Part shown: positions 1-6,050 of the stretch, in pieces
How positions within the stretch are numbered: position 1 is the first letter of the stretch
How the letters are laid out: the number at the start of each line of letters is the position of its first letter
Source of the DNA: Actinomycetota bacterium
GTDB taxonomy: Bacteria > Actinomycetota > Actinomycetes > Nanopelagicales > Nanopelagicaceae
Assembly: GCA_009699825.1 (NCBI GenBank)
Contig: WLNM01000048.1
Span: 1 to 7,833 of the forward strand
DNA length: 7,833 bases
Direction of reading: 5' to 3'
The notes under the pieces: model-generated
Database searches by the model: none
Told to the model about the DNA's origin: nothing
What the model saw: the letters and a program-made list of their open reading frames with translations, nothing else
Position numbers and translations under genes: made by a program

Positions 1-933
1 ATTGGTACACACGATGACAACCTTCGAATTGTTGAAGCAGCCTTTCCTTCCGTTGCGATCACTGTCCGCGGCAATGAAATCACTTTGCGTGGACCACATG
101 CAGAGTGCGGACAAGTTGAAAAGCTATTTACCGAACTTCTTGTAGTAATTCGCTCTGGACAAATAGTGACAACCGATGCGATTGAGCGATCTATTGCAAT
201 GCTTTCACAGGAACCACAAGAACATCCTGCAGAGGTACTTTCTCTCAACATTGTTAGCAATCGTGGACGAACAATTCGGCCAAAGACTGCCAACCAAAAG
301 CGTTACGTAGAGGCGATTGAAGAGAACACAATCACTTTTGGAATTGGTCCAGCCGGTACAGGTAAGACATATCTTGCAATGGCAAAAGCTGTATCTGCTC
401 TTCAAAACAAAAAAGTAAACAGAATTATTCTGACTCGTCCAGCCGTTGAAGCCGGAGAACACTTGGGATTCTTGCCAGGAACACTCAGTGAAAAGATTGA
501 TCCGTACTTGCGCCCGCTCTTTGATGCTTTGCACGACATGATTGATCCTGATTCGATTCCGCGTTTGATGCAATCAGGTGTGATTGAAGTAGCGCCGCTT
601 GCTTATATGCGCGGTCGGACCTTAAATGATGCATTTGTTATTTTGGATGAAGCCCAGAACACAACACCAGAACAGATGAAGATGTTTTTAACGCGTCTTG
701 GGTTTGGTTCGAAGATGGTCATTACAGGCGATGTAACTCAGGTTGATCTTCCGAATTTGCAGCATTCAGGATTGCGGGTGGTGCGCAATATTCTTAACAA
801 TATTGATGACATTGCTTTCTTAGAATTAACAGCTGAAGATGTTGTCCGCCATCGACTAATCGGCGACATAGTTAAGGCTTACGATATTTTTGATGAAAAT
901 AAGCAAGTCCCAAGGCCTATTCGAAACTCATGA
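1..933 (+). CDS. ybeZ: PhoH-family P-loop ATPase (PhoH/YbeZ), 5' end missing
   Basis: The reading frame is open from base 1, so the gene starts before the window; 310 residues are visible. The first in-frame start-like codon, a TTG at 85, is not the real start, because the upstream residues (DDNLRIVEAAF and onward) match the usual N-terminal domain of PhoH proteins. The Walker A motif GPAGTGKT lies at visible residues 116-123 and the Walker B VILDEA at 213-218, followed by QNTTPEQMK and the sensor-like VITGDVTQVDLP. Family members are usually about 320-350 residues, so only a short N-terminal piece should be missing. PhoH/YbeZ is a cytosolic ATPase with a helicase-like core that works with YbeY in RNA metabolism. 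Its stop codon overlaps the ybeY start in ATGA, implying co-transcription and translational coupling. Family assignment is firm; the exact substrate is not known from sequence. Confidence 0.95.
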   Translation: MGTHDDNLRIVEAAFPSVAITVRGNEITLRGPHAECGQVEKLFTELLVVIRSGQIVTTDAIERSIAMLSQEPQEHPAEVLSLNIVSNRGRTIRPKTANQKRYVEAIEENTITFGIGPAGTGKTYLAMAKAVSALQNKKVNRIILTRPAVEAGEHLGFLPGTLSEKIDPYLRPLFDALHDMIDPDSIPRLMQSGVIEVAPLAYMRGRTLNDAFVILDEAQNTTPEQMKMFLTRLGFGSKMVITGDVTQVDLPNLQHSGLRVVRNILNNIDDIAFLELTAEDVVRHRLIGDIVKAYDIFDENKQVPRPIRNS

Positions 934-1367
934 CAATAGAAATTACCAATCGCTCGGGACAATTAGTCCCCAGCGATCAATGTCTCTCCCTTCTTAATTA
1001 TGCGTATGGGAAATTAGAGCTGCATCCAGATTGCGATCTCAACCTAACTTTTATTGATGATAAAGAAATGGAAGAACTTCACATCAAATGGATGGATTTG
1101 CCGGGAAGTACTGATGTTCTTTCATTTCCGATGGACATGCCTGCAAATGGAGATGATCCTGTGATACTTGGCGACATTGTTATTTCACCACGATTTGCAG
1201 AAGATCAAGCGAGGCAAGCTGGGCACAGTACCAATCATGAGATTTTTATCCTGGCAACGCATGGCTTATTGCACATTCTTGGATATGACCACGAAGAATT
1301 AGATGATGAAAAAGTAATGTTTGCACTTCAAGAAACCATTGTGAGTGAATGGGAAGAAATGCAATGA
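930..1367 (+). CDS. ybeY: Endoribonuclease YbeY (rRNA maturation factor)
   Basis: This 145-residue protein has the defining H-x3-H-x5-H zinc site of the UPF0054/YbeY family: H111, H115 and H121 in HGLLHILGYDH. Other family blocks are visible: TDVLSFPMD near residue 61 and ILGDIVIS near residue 79. YbeY is a single-strand-specific, metal-dependent endoribonuclease involved in 16S rRNA 3'-end processing and ribosome quality control. Length is normal for the family. The ATG at 930 overlaps the phoH stop (ATGA), and the ybeY stop overlaps the next start the same way, so the three genes very probably form one transcript. This matches the ybeZ-ybeY-ybeX order known from Escherichia coli. No strong Shine-Dalgarno precedes the start, consistent with coupling to phoH translation. 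Confidence 0.96.
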   Translation: MTIEITNRSGQLVPSDQCLSLLNYAYGKLELHPDCDLNLTFIDDKEMEELHIKWMDLPGSTDVLSFPMDMPANGDDPVILGDIVISPRFAEDQARQAGHSTNHEIFILATHGLLHILGYDHEELDDEKVMFALQETIVSEWEEMQ

Positions 1368-2641
1368 GTCTCTATGCGATTGTGGGAATAGTTCTTTTAT
1401 TGGGCTTTGCTGGATTTTTAGCAGCCACAGAATCTGCTCTTACATCAATTTCTCGTGTACTTATTGAAGAGTTGGAAAGTAAGCGCGGGGGAGAGTTACT
1501 ACGTAAATTCAGTAAGCAGCCAGCAAGGTATCTCAACGTTATTTTGCTCGTTCGCAAAACATGTGAGTTAACAGCAACGGTTTTGCTAGCATCGATATTT
1601 CTTAGAAATTACCCATCAGCGCAGGCAATGGCTCTGACCGTATTAATTATGGTGATTATTTCTTATGTTGTACTTGGTGTTGGTCCTCGTACACTCGGCA
1701 AACAACATCCACATACTTGGGCGCGTGCAGGTATAGGAGTTGCCTTTTTTCTCGCATTCATTTTAGGTCCAGTTACGAAGTTACTCATAGCAATTGGAAA
1801 TGCAATTACACCTGGAGTTGGCTTTAGAACAGGTCCATTTACTAACGAAGCAGAGCTAAGAGATTTGGTAGACCAAGCACACGAACGTGGTCTCGTAGAA
1901 TCTGATGAACATGAAATGATTCACTCAGTCTTTGAACTTGGTGACACATTGGTTCGCGAGTTAATGGTTCCACGCACTGACATGGTGTGGATTGAAAAAG
2001 ATAAATCACTTCGCCAAGCGCTCTCCCTTGCACTTCGTTCTGGGTTCTCTCGAATTCCTGTTGTAGGAGAAAGCATTGATCAAATTATTGGTATTGCATA
2101 TGTTAAAGATTTGGCCAAGCGAACGTTAGATCATCACGAAGCTGAACAAAGTGAGCGAGTAGAGCAACTTATGCGACCTGCAACTTTTGTTCCTGAAAGC
2201 AAAATTGCAGCTGATCTCCTCAAAGAAATGCAACGCGATCAGATTCACCTAGCCATTGTTGTGGATGAGTACGGCGGTACTGCGGGAATTATTACGATTG
2301 AAGATATTCTTGAAGAAATTGTTGGTGAAATAGCCGATGAGTTCGATGATGGTGTTGAAGCATTCACCTGGATATCAGATGGCAAAGCTCGTGCTAAGGC
2401 AACACTTCACATCGAAGATTTAGCCGATGAACTTGGTATTGAGATCTCCGAAGAAGACTTTGAAGATGTAGACACCATTGGTGGATTGATGGCACAAAAA
2501 CTTGGACGCGTGCCAATTGCTGGCAGCACGATAACTGTGGGTCAGTTCTTAATTACCTCCGAACGCCCAATCGGTCGCCGTCGTAGAATTAGTAGTGTAT
2601 TAATTGAAAAAATAGAGAGTGCGGGCGATGACAACCTTTAG
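1364..2641 (+). CDS. CNNM/CBS-domain membrane protein (CorC/HlyC family)
   Basis: I place the start at the ATG at 1364 (425 residues), not the in-frame ATG at 1349. The later one forms ATGA with the ybeY stop and has a GGGAAGAA ribosome-binding sequence at 1351-1358. The N-terminal part (about residues 1-150) is a DUF21/CNNM membrane domain with hydrophobic segments near 4-22, 60-80, 88-107 and 123-146. A CBS pair follows (about 200-255 and 265-320; MVPRTDM and the characteristic VVDEYGGTAGIITIEDILEE). A CorC/HlyC C-terminal domain spans about 335-415. Proteins of this architecture have been linked to magnesium or other divalent-cation transport or resistance; the older 'hemolysin' label is historical. 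E. coli CorC/YbeX lacks the DUF21 segment. Conserved placement next to phoH and ybeY suggests a link to ion homeostasis and ribosome function, which is inference. The C-terminal GRRRR stretch (residues 404-408) is basic. Confidence 0.94.
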   Translation: MSLYAIVGIVLLLGFAGFLAATESALTSISRVLIEELESKRGGELLRKFSKQPARYLNVILLVRKTCELTATVLLASIFLRNYPSAQAMALTVLIMVIISYVVLGVGPRTLGKQHPHTWARAGIGVAFFLAFILGPVTKLLIAIGNAITPGVGFRTGPFTNEAELRDLVDQAHERGLVESDEHEMIHSVFELGDTLVRELMVPRTDMVWIEKDKSLRQALSLALRSGFSRIPVVGESIDQIIGIAYVKDLAKRTLDHHEAEQSERVEQLMRPATFVPESKIAADLLKEMQRDQIHLAIVVDEYGGTAGIITIEDILEEIVGEIADEFDDGVEAFTWISDGKARAKATLHIEDLADELGIEISEEDFEDVDTIGGLMAQKLGRVPIAGSTITVGQFLITSERPIGRRRRISSVLIEKIESAGDDNL

Positions 2642-2948
2642 TAACGCTGAAGATCAGAAGTTAGCAACGCTAGCAACTGCGACTTTGAAGCGCACAGGGG
2701 CTGCCCAAGCTGCAGCATTGCGGGATAACACTGGACGTACCTACGTTGCTATAAACATTTCTACGCCATCGCTGACACTTGATGCATGTGACTCTGTCTT
2801 TACAGTTGCAATGGCATCTGGAATATCTGGAATTGAAAGCGTTGTAGTTGTTGGTCAAAAGCCATTAAAAGCAGGTGCGCTTCGAGATTTTTCACCTAAT
2901 GCAACCCTGTTTTATTGTGCTGATAACGGGGAAATTTCTACGCTTTAG
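2628..2948 (+). CDS. Small cytidine-deaminase-fold protein lacking visible catalytic residues
   Basis: This 106-residue protein starts at ATG 2628 (MTTFSNAEDQ). A GTG at 2619 is in frame and would add three residues, so the choice is not certain. It overlaps the preceding gene by 14 nt. The stretch GRTYVAINISTPSLTLDA followed by DSVFTVAMASGISGIESVV resembles the core strand-helix of cytidine deaminases. The slot is the one where actinobacteria carry a small 'cytidine deaminase' gene between the CBS protein and era (Rv2365c in Mycobacterium tuberculosis, from memory). The C-A-E zinc/catalytic motif expected at the helix start reads D-A-C here, and no PCxxC follows, so deaminase activity is unlikely. 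It may be a structural or ligand-binding relic. The function is unknown; the gene itself is well supported by frame, overlap and conserved context. Confidence 0.75.
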   Translation: MTTFSNAEDQKLATLATATLKRTGAAQAAALRDNTGRTYVAINISTPSLTLDACDSVFTVAMASGISGIESVVVVGQKPLKAGALRDFSPNATLFYCADNGEISTL

Positions 2949-2968
2949 CCTTTCGCGATTAGCCCCGA

Positions 2969-2981
2969 TACAATTTAACAA
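2969..2981 (+). promoter_or_regulatory. Probable leaderless promoter (-10 TACAAT) of the FAH-family gene
   Basis: TACAAT at 2969-2974 matches five of six bases of TATAAT and ends 6 nt before the ATG at 2981. This spacing puts the transcription start at or next to the A of the start codon. No Shine-Dalgarno sequence lies in the 32-nt gap after the previous gene, and I see no convincing -35 box. Leaderless mRNAs with TANNNT boxes just before the start codon are common in actinobacteria. The assignment rests on position and motif only. Confidence 0.5.
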
Positions 2982-3772
2982 TGCGCATTGTTCGATTTTC
3001 TCCTGGACCAAACTCTGGATTAGGCACTGATCCTCTCTTTGGATTACTCGAAGAAGATGGAATAAATATCTCGGTTATTGCTGGCGATCCAATTTATGCC
3101 GGAGTAAGCAAGACAGGTGCGGTTACACAGTTATCAGATGTTCGATTGCTCGCTCCAGTTATTCCACGAAGCAAAGTCGTTTGTATCGGCAAAAATTACG
3201 CCGATCATGCCGCAGAGATGGATTCAGAAGTTCCTAGCGAGCCAATTATTTTTCTTAAACCGAATACTTCAGTAATCGGGCCGAACGACACAATCGTCTG
3301 GCCATCAATGTCAGATCGTGTAGATCATGAAGCAGAATTGGCAGTAGTTATTGGACGTATTTGTAAAGATGTTCCGCGTGAGCGAGTCAATGATGTTATT
3401 TTTGGTTACACAGTCGCCAACGATGTAACTGCTCGTGATCTGCAGAAAAAAGATGGCCAATGGAGTCGTGCAAAGGGGTTTGATACTTTCTGTCCGATTG
3501 GTCCATGGATTGACACGGATTTTATTCCAGGCACGCAACGCATTACAGCAACTGTCAATAATGAATCAAAGCAAGATGCTCGCCTTAACCAGATGATTTT
3601 TGGAGTCCCTGAAATTATTCAATTTGTTTCACAGGTGATGACACTTCTTCCAGGAGATGTAATTCTTACTGGAACACCAGCAGGTATTGGACCAATGCAA
3701 CCGCAAGGTGTGGTCACTGTTGCCATTGAAGGTTTAGGGGAATTAACGAATCGAGTGAGTGCGCATGGGTAA
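2981..3772 (+). CDS. Fumarylacetoacetate hydrolase (FAH)-family protein
   Basis: The product is 263 residues with a short N-terminal DUF2437-like region (about 1-60, MRIVRFSPGP) followed by the FAH catalytic fold. Diagnostic blocks are VVCIGKNYADHAAE (67-79), IIFLKPNTSVIGP (89-101), DHEAELAVVIG (115-125) and GYTVANDVTARDLQ (142-155). The C-terminal GDVILTGTPAGIGP lies at 225-238. The likely metal ligands E117, E119 and D148 are all present. Family members hydrolyse, decarboxylate or isomerise 2-oxo acids such as acylpyruvates, oxaloacetate, or 2-hydroxyhepta-2,4-diene-1,7-dioate. Sequence alone does not choose among these, and no aromatic-degradation genes lie nearby. The gene overlaps gltX by 8 nt. 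The FAH-gltX pair is, from memory, common in actinobacteria (Rv2993c-Rv2992c), pointing to a housekeeping role such as clearing a metabolic by-product (inference). Confidence 0.92.
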   Translation: MRIVRFSPGPNSGLGTDPLFGLLEEDGINISVIAGDPIYAGVSKTGAVTQLSDVRLLAPVIPRSKVVCIGKNYADHAAEMDSEVPSEPIIFLKPNTSVIGPNDTIVWPSMSDRVDHEAELAVVIGRICKDVPRERVNDVIFGYTVANDVTARDLQKKDGQWSRAKGFDTFCPIGPWIDTDFIPGTQRITATVNNESKQDARLNQMIFGVPEIIQFVSQVMTLLPGDVILTGTPAGIGPMQPQGVVTVAIEGLGELTNRVSAHG

Positions 3773-5222
3773 AAAAGTAAAGGTTCGTTTCGCGCCCTCA
3801 CCAACTGGTGACCTGCATGTTGGAAATATTCGTACCGCTTTATTTGATTGGGCATATGCGCGTCACACCGGTGGAACATTTCTATTTCGTATTGAAGATA
3901 CCGATACCACTCGCGTTACTGATGAATACATACAAGCAGCGATAGATACTCTGAAGTGGCTTGGCCTGAATTGGGATGAAGGTCCTGAAGTTGGCGGAGA
4001 AAATGGTCCATACCTGCAATCACAACGCTTGGATATTTATGCAGAGTGGGCACAAAAATTTCTGGATCAGAAAGATGCTTATCACTGCTACTGCACACCG
4101 GCTGAGTTAGAAGCAACCCGTGAAGCACAACGTGCAGCCAATGTTGCACCCGGTTATGACGGAAAATGCCGTGATCTCTCTGCAGAACAAATCGCGGCGT
4201 ACAAAAGCGAAGGTCGCGAAGCAGTTGTGCGCATGCGCATGCCTGACGGATCAACAACGTTCGTTGATGAAATTCGTGGCGAAGTTGTCTTTGATCACAA
4301 ATTTGTTCCTGACTTTGTTCTAGTACGTGCCGATGGTTCACCGCTCTATACCTTGGCAGTCGCAGTAGACGATGTTTTAATGAAGGTAACTCACGTGTTG
4401 CGTGGTGAAGATTTACTCTCTTCAACTCCACGTCAGATCCGTGTTTATCAAGCGATGGGTGTTAAGCCAGAGGATTATCCTGTCTTTGCTCACTTGCCAT
4501 TTGTTATGGGACAAGACAATGCAAAGTTATCTAAGCGAAATGGTGAAGTCTCAATCGCTTGGTATCGTGAACAAGGTTATTTGCCAGAAGCAATTTGTAA
4601 CTACTTAGCGTTACTCGGTTGGTCTCCTGGAGATGATCGTGAAAATATCACGATGAAAGAACTATGTGAGTTATTTACTGTTGAAAAAGTGCACTCTTCC
4701 CCTGCTCGTTTCGATATGAAAAAACTAGAAGCAATCAATGGTGACAAGATTCGTGCACTTACCCTTGATGAATTTTTGAACTGGTCACTTCCATTCTTGA
4801 TAAAAGCAGGCGTCATTACAGGCACCGATAGCGAAATTGCACTTGTTAAAGCTGCCCTTCCAATCATTCAAGAGCGCATTGTTAAACTCGATGAAATTCC
4901 TCAAATGCTTAAATTCTTATTTGTAAAAGATTTTGGTGTAGAAGCAGAGAGTGTTTCAAAGATTACTGATTCACTTTCTAAAGATATTTTGAAGCGTTCT
5001 GTGAAAGAATTAGAACCACTGTCAGCATGGAATCACGACAGCATTGAAGCGGCGTTGCGCGCAAGTTTGATTGAAGAGATGGGACTCAAACCACGTATTG
5101 CATTTACTGCAATACGTATTGCAACAACTGGCAGCACAATTTCGCCACCGCTATTTGAATCAATGGAGTTACTTGGTAAAGAGGCTTCGCTGGCACGAAT
5201 CGCAGCGGCACTGACGCTCTAG
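3765..5222 (+). CDS. gltX: Glutamyl-tRNA synthetase
   Basis: A class I aminoacyl-tRNA synthetase of 485 residues, normal length for bacterial GluRS. The start is the ATG at 3765, preceded by a GAGTGAG stretch; an in-frame GTG at 3759 is less likely. VRFAPSPTGDLHVGNIRTAL (7-26) carries the HIGH-type motif HVGN, and AKLSKRNG (253-260) is the KMSKS-type loop. FRIEDTD (41-47), YHCYC (106-110) with GKC (133-135) in the zinc-binding insertion, and VLRGEDLLSSTPRQ (211-224) are all typical. The C-terminal anticodon-binding domain ends in the conserved SPPLFESMELLGKE block (460-473). It attaches glutamate to tRNA-Glu. Many actinobacteria lack GlnRS and use a non-discriminating GluRS plus GatCAB; whether this one also charges tRNA-Gln cannot be read from the window. 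It is coupled to the FAH gene upstream and followed by tRNA-Gln and tRNA-Glu. Confidence 0.98.
   Translation: MGKKVKVRFAPSPTGDLHVGNIRTALFDWAYARHTGGTFLFRIEDTDTTRVTDEYIQAAIDTLKWLGLNWDEGPEVGGENGPYLQSQRLDIYAEWAQKFLDQKDAYHCYCTPAELEATREAQRAANVAPGYDGKCRDLSAEQIAAYKSEGREAVVRMRMPDGSTTFVDEIRGEVVFDHKFVPDFVLVRADGSPLYTLAVAVDDVLMKVTHVLRGEDLLSSTPRQIRVYQAMGVKPEDYPVFAHLPFVMGQDNAKLSKRNGEVSIAWYREQGYLPEAICNYLALLGWSPGDDRENITMKELCELFTVEKVHSSPARFDMKKLEAINGDKIRALTLDEFLNWSLPFLIKAGVITGTDSEIALVKAALPIIQERIVKLDEIPQMLKFLFVKDFGVEAESVSKITDSLSKDILKRSVKELEPLSAWNHDSIEAALRASLIEEMGLKPRIAFTAIRIATTGSTISPPLFESMELLGKEASLARIAAALTL
5093..5123 (+). repeat. Three copies of decamer ACGTATTGCA forming hairpin and palindrome inside gltX
   Basis: ACGTATTGCA occurs at 5093-5102 and 5114-5123, exactly 21 nt apart. 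Its reverse complement TGCAATACGT is at 5108-5117. The first two make a perfect 10-bp stem with a 5-nt loop (TTTAC). The last two overlap in a perfect 16-bp palindrome at 5108-5123. The DNA encodes PRIAFTAIRIAT of GluRS, where both RIA triplets use identical codons (CGT ATT GCA). The amino-acid pattern is part of a conserved GluRS block, which may fully explain the repeat. It ends about 100 nt before the stop codon. Confidence 0.6.
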
Positions 5223-5237
5223 TTGGTGCGGTATTCT
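5211..5237 (+). promoter_or_regulatory. Possible promoter for the tRNA genes
   Basis: TATTCT at 5232-5237 is a fair -10 box, with CTGACG at 5211-5216 as a weak -35 at a 15-bp spacing, shorter than ideal. A transcript would begin near 5244, about 9 nt before mature tRNA-Gln. The -35 lies within the last codons of gltX. The tRNAs could instead be co-transcribed with gltX, since no terminator is visible in the 30-nt gap. Confidence 0.3.
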
Positions 5238-5252
5238 TTGCACTGCCTATTT

Positions 5253-5324
5253 TGGGGTATGGGGTAATTGGCAGCCCTGCTGATTCTGGTTCAGTAAGTC
5301 TAGGTTCGAGTCCTGGTACCCCAG
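5253..5324 (+). tRNA. tRNA-Gln (anticodon CUG)
   Basis: A full cloverleaf can be drawn. The acceptor stem is TGGGGTA (5253-5259) with TACCCCA (5317-5323). The D stem is GGG with CCC (5262-5264/5275-5277). The anticodon stem is GCTGA with TCAGT (5279-5283/5291-5295), around the loop TTCTGGT with anticodon CTG at 5286-5288. The T stem is CTAGG with CCTGG around TTCGAGT (5305-5311). The discriminator base is G5324. CCA is not encoded, so it must be added by a nucleotidyltransferase. It reads CAG codons. It lies 30 nt after gltX, whose product would charge it with glutamate if the cell uses the indirect Gln-tRNA pathway. Confidence 0.96.
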
Positions 5325-5341
5325 CGAAAGAATCTGTAAAG

Positions 5342-5369
5342 AAAACGAAAGCCGAAGGCGATCGTTTTT
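5342..5369 (+). terminator. Terminator-like hairpin, copy 1
   Basis: AAAACGA (5342-5348) pairs with TCGTTTT (5362-5368). Inside it, after a 2x2 mismatch, GCC (5351-5353) pairs with GGC (5357-5359) around a GAA loop. A run of five T follows the stem's CG (5365-5369). The A and T runs make it nearly symmetric, so it could act on both strands. The stem is AT-rich and interrupted, so termination would be weak to moderate. It begins 18 nt after mature tRNA-Gln and may define its 3' precursor end. Confidence 0.5.
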
Positions 5370-5383
5370 GAAATTATGTAAAG

Positions 5384-5411
5384 AAAACGAAAGCCGAAGG
5401 CGATCGTTTTT
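5384..5411 (+). terminator. Terminator-like hairpin, copy 2
   Basis: Identical to the hairpin 42 nt upstream: AAAACGA (5384-5390) pairs with TCGTTTT (5404-5410), the inner GCC-GAA-GGC is intact, and T runs over 5407-5411. It ends 11 nt before tRNA-Glu, leaving little room for a separate promoter after it. If it terminates efficiently, tRNA-Glu would depend on read-through. Confidence 0.5.
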
Positions 5412-5422
5412 GAAAATACTAG

Positions 5423-5495
5423 GGCCCCGTCGTCTAGCGGCCTAGGACTCTGGCTTCTCAAGCCAGCTACGAGGGTTCGAATCCCTTCGGGGCTA
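5423..5495 (+). tRNA. tRNA-Glu (anticodon CUC)
   Basis: A complete cloverleaf is visible. The acceptor stem is GGCCCCG (5423-5429) with CGGGGCT (5488-5494), opening with a G-U pair. U8 is at 5430, and the D stem is GTC with GAC (5432-5434/5446-5448). The anticodon stem is CTGGC with GCCAG (5450-5454/5462-5466), around TTCTCAA with anticodon CTC at 5457-5459. The T stem is GAGGG with CCCTT around TTCGAAT (5476-5482). The discriminator is A5495, and CCA is not encoded. It reads GAG; a UUC-anticodon tRNA for GAA must lie elsewhere. Its enzyme, GluRS, is encoded just upstream. Confidence 0.96.
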
Positions 5496-5522
5496 CGCAC
5501 GTTGTTCTATCGATTGGATTTT

Positions 5523-6047
5523 ATGAAAACGTGGGGCGTCATCGTTTTATCTGGTGGCACGAACAAGCGCTTCGGTTCAGATAAATCGCAAGCGCTTTTA
5601 AATGGAATAACACTTCTTGATCATGTAATTAGTTTTATTCCCGCCGGAATCAAAACTGTCATCGTCGGTAAAGATGTTTTTGAGCAGCCGCCTCTAGGTG
5701 GCCCTGTTGCAGGCATTGCTCGCGGGTTACACGAATTAGATACCGACTTTGTGGCCATTGCAGCAGTAGATATGCCTTTTAGTTCGTCACTGTTTTTGCA
5801 ATTACTTGATGCAATACAAAGTGATGCGGCTATGCCAGTTGATGCAGATGGTTTTAGGCAGACCTTATGTGGGGTTTACCGACGTGAAGCATTGCTTCTA
5901 GCACTAGAAAAACTAGGCAATCCACATGGTCAATCAATGCGTGCACTCTGTGAATTCCTGAGCATTGATGAGGTACAGGTCGAGGTAAACGCATTGATAG
6001 ATATTGATACACCTGCAGATTTAATTAGAGCTCATGAGTTAAACTAA
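5523..6047 (+). CDS. mobA: Molybdenum cofactor guanylyltransferase (MobA)
   Basis: A 174-residue nucleotidyltransferase of the MobA/NTP-transferase-3 kind. The start is ATG 5523 (MKTWGVIVLSGG). An upstream in-frame TTG at 5502 would add seven residues only 7 nt after tRNA-Glu and is less likely. The signature loop LSGGTNKRFGSDKS is at 9-22, LGGPVAGIARGL at 58-69, the metal-binding AVDMPF at 81-86, GQSMRAL at 136-142 and the C-terminal DIDTPADL at 161-168. MobA transfers GMP from GTP to molybdopterin, making the guanine dinucleotide form of the cofactor in the cytosol. It is slightly shorter than E. coli MobA (194). No other cofactor genes are present, so a related nucleotidyltransferase specificity cannot be fully excluded. 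It may share a transcript with tRNA-Glu; no clear promoter lies in the 27-nt gap. Confidence 0.85.
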   Translation: MKTWGVIVLSGGTNKRFGSDKSQALLNGITLLDHVISFIPAGIKTVIVGKDVFEQPPLGGPVAGIARGLHELDTDFVAIAAVDMPFSSSLFLQLLDAIQSDAAMPVDADGFRQTLCGVYRREALLLALEKLGNPHGQSMRALCEFLSIDEVQVEVNALIDIDTPADLIRAHELN

Positions 6048-6050
6048 GTC

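Larger units (their letters stand above)
5335..5415 (+). repeat. Two perfect 39-bp tandem direct repeats between the tRNA genes
   Basis: Copy 1 is 5335-5373 and copy 2 is 5377-5415, identical over 39 bp and separated only by TTA (period 42). Both begin TGTAAAGAAAACG and end TCGTTTTTGAAA. Each contains one imperfect hairpin with flanking A and T runs. The repeat fills almost the whole 98-nt gap between tRNA-Gln and tRNA-Glu. No coding sequence is plausible here. It looks like a local tandem duplication of a terminator or processing hairpin; a dispersed genomic repeat is the alternative. Confidence 0.93.

Noticed and set aside
85..87. TTG as the start codon of the PhoH gene
   Set aside because: The frame is open to base 1 and the upstream residues belong to the PhoH N-terminal domain, so the gene is simply cut by the window edge.
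4228..4239. 12-bp palindrome TGCGCATGCGCA
   Set aside because: It encodes part of VRMRMPD in gltX through repeated CGC ATG codons, a simple coding coincidence.
3916..4431. Minus-strand open frame of 171 codons inside gltX
   Set aside because: It lies wholly antisense to a clearly conserved GluRS region, and its protein is low in recognisable features with many His, Arg, Gln and Leu.
5335..5415. CRISPR-like array
   Set aside because: Only two repeats separated by 3 nt, with no spacer-sized unique sequence and no cas genes.
5300..5500. Minus-strand open frame of 66 codons with a repeated KTIAFGFRFLY peptide
   Set aside because: It runs antisense through both tRNAs and the tandem hairpins; the peptide repeat is only the 39-bp DNA repeat translated. 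It is a typical false gene call over tRNAs.
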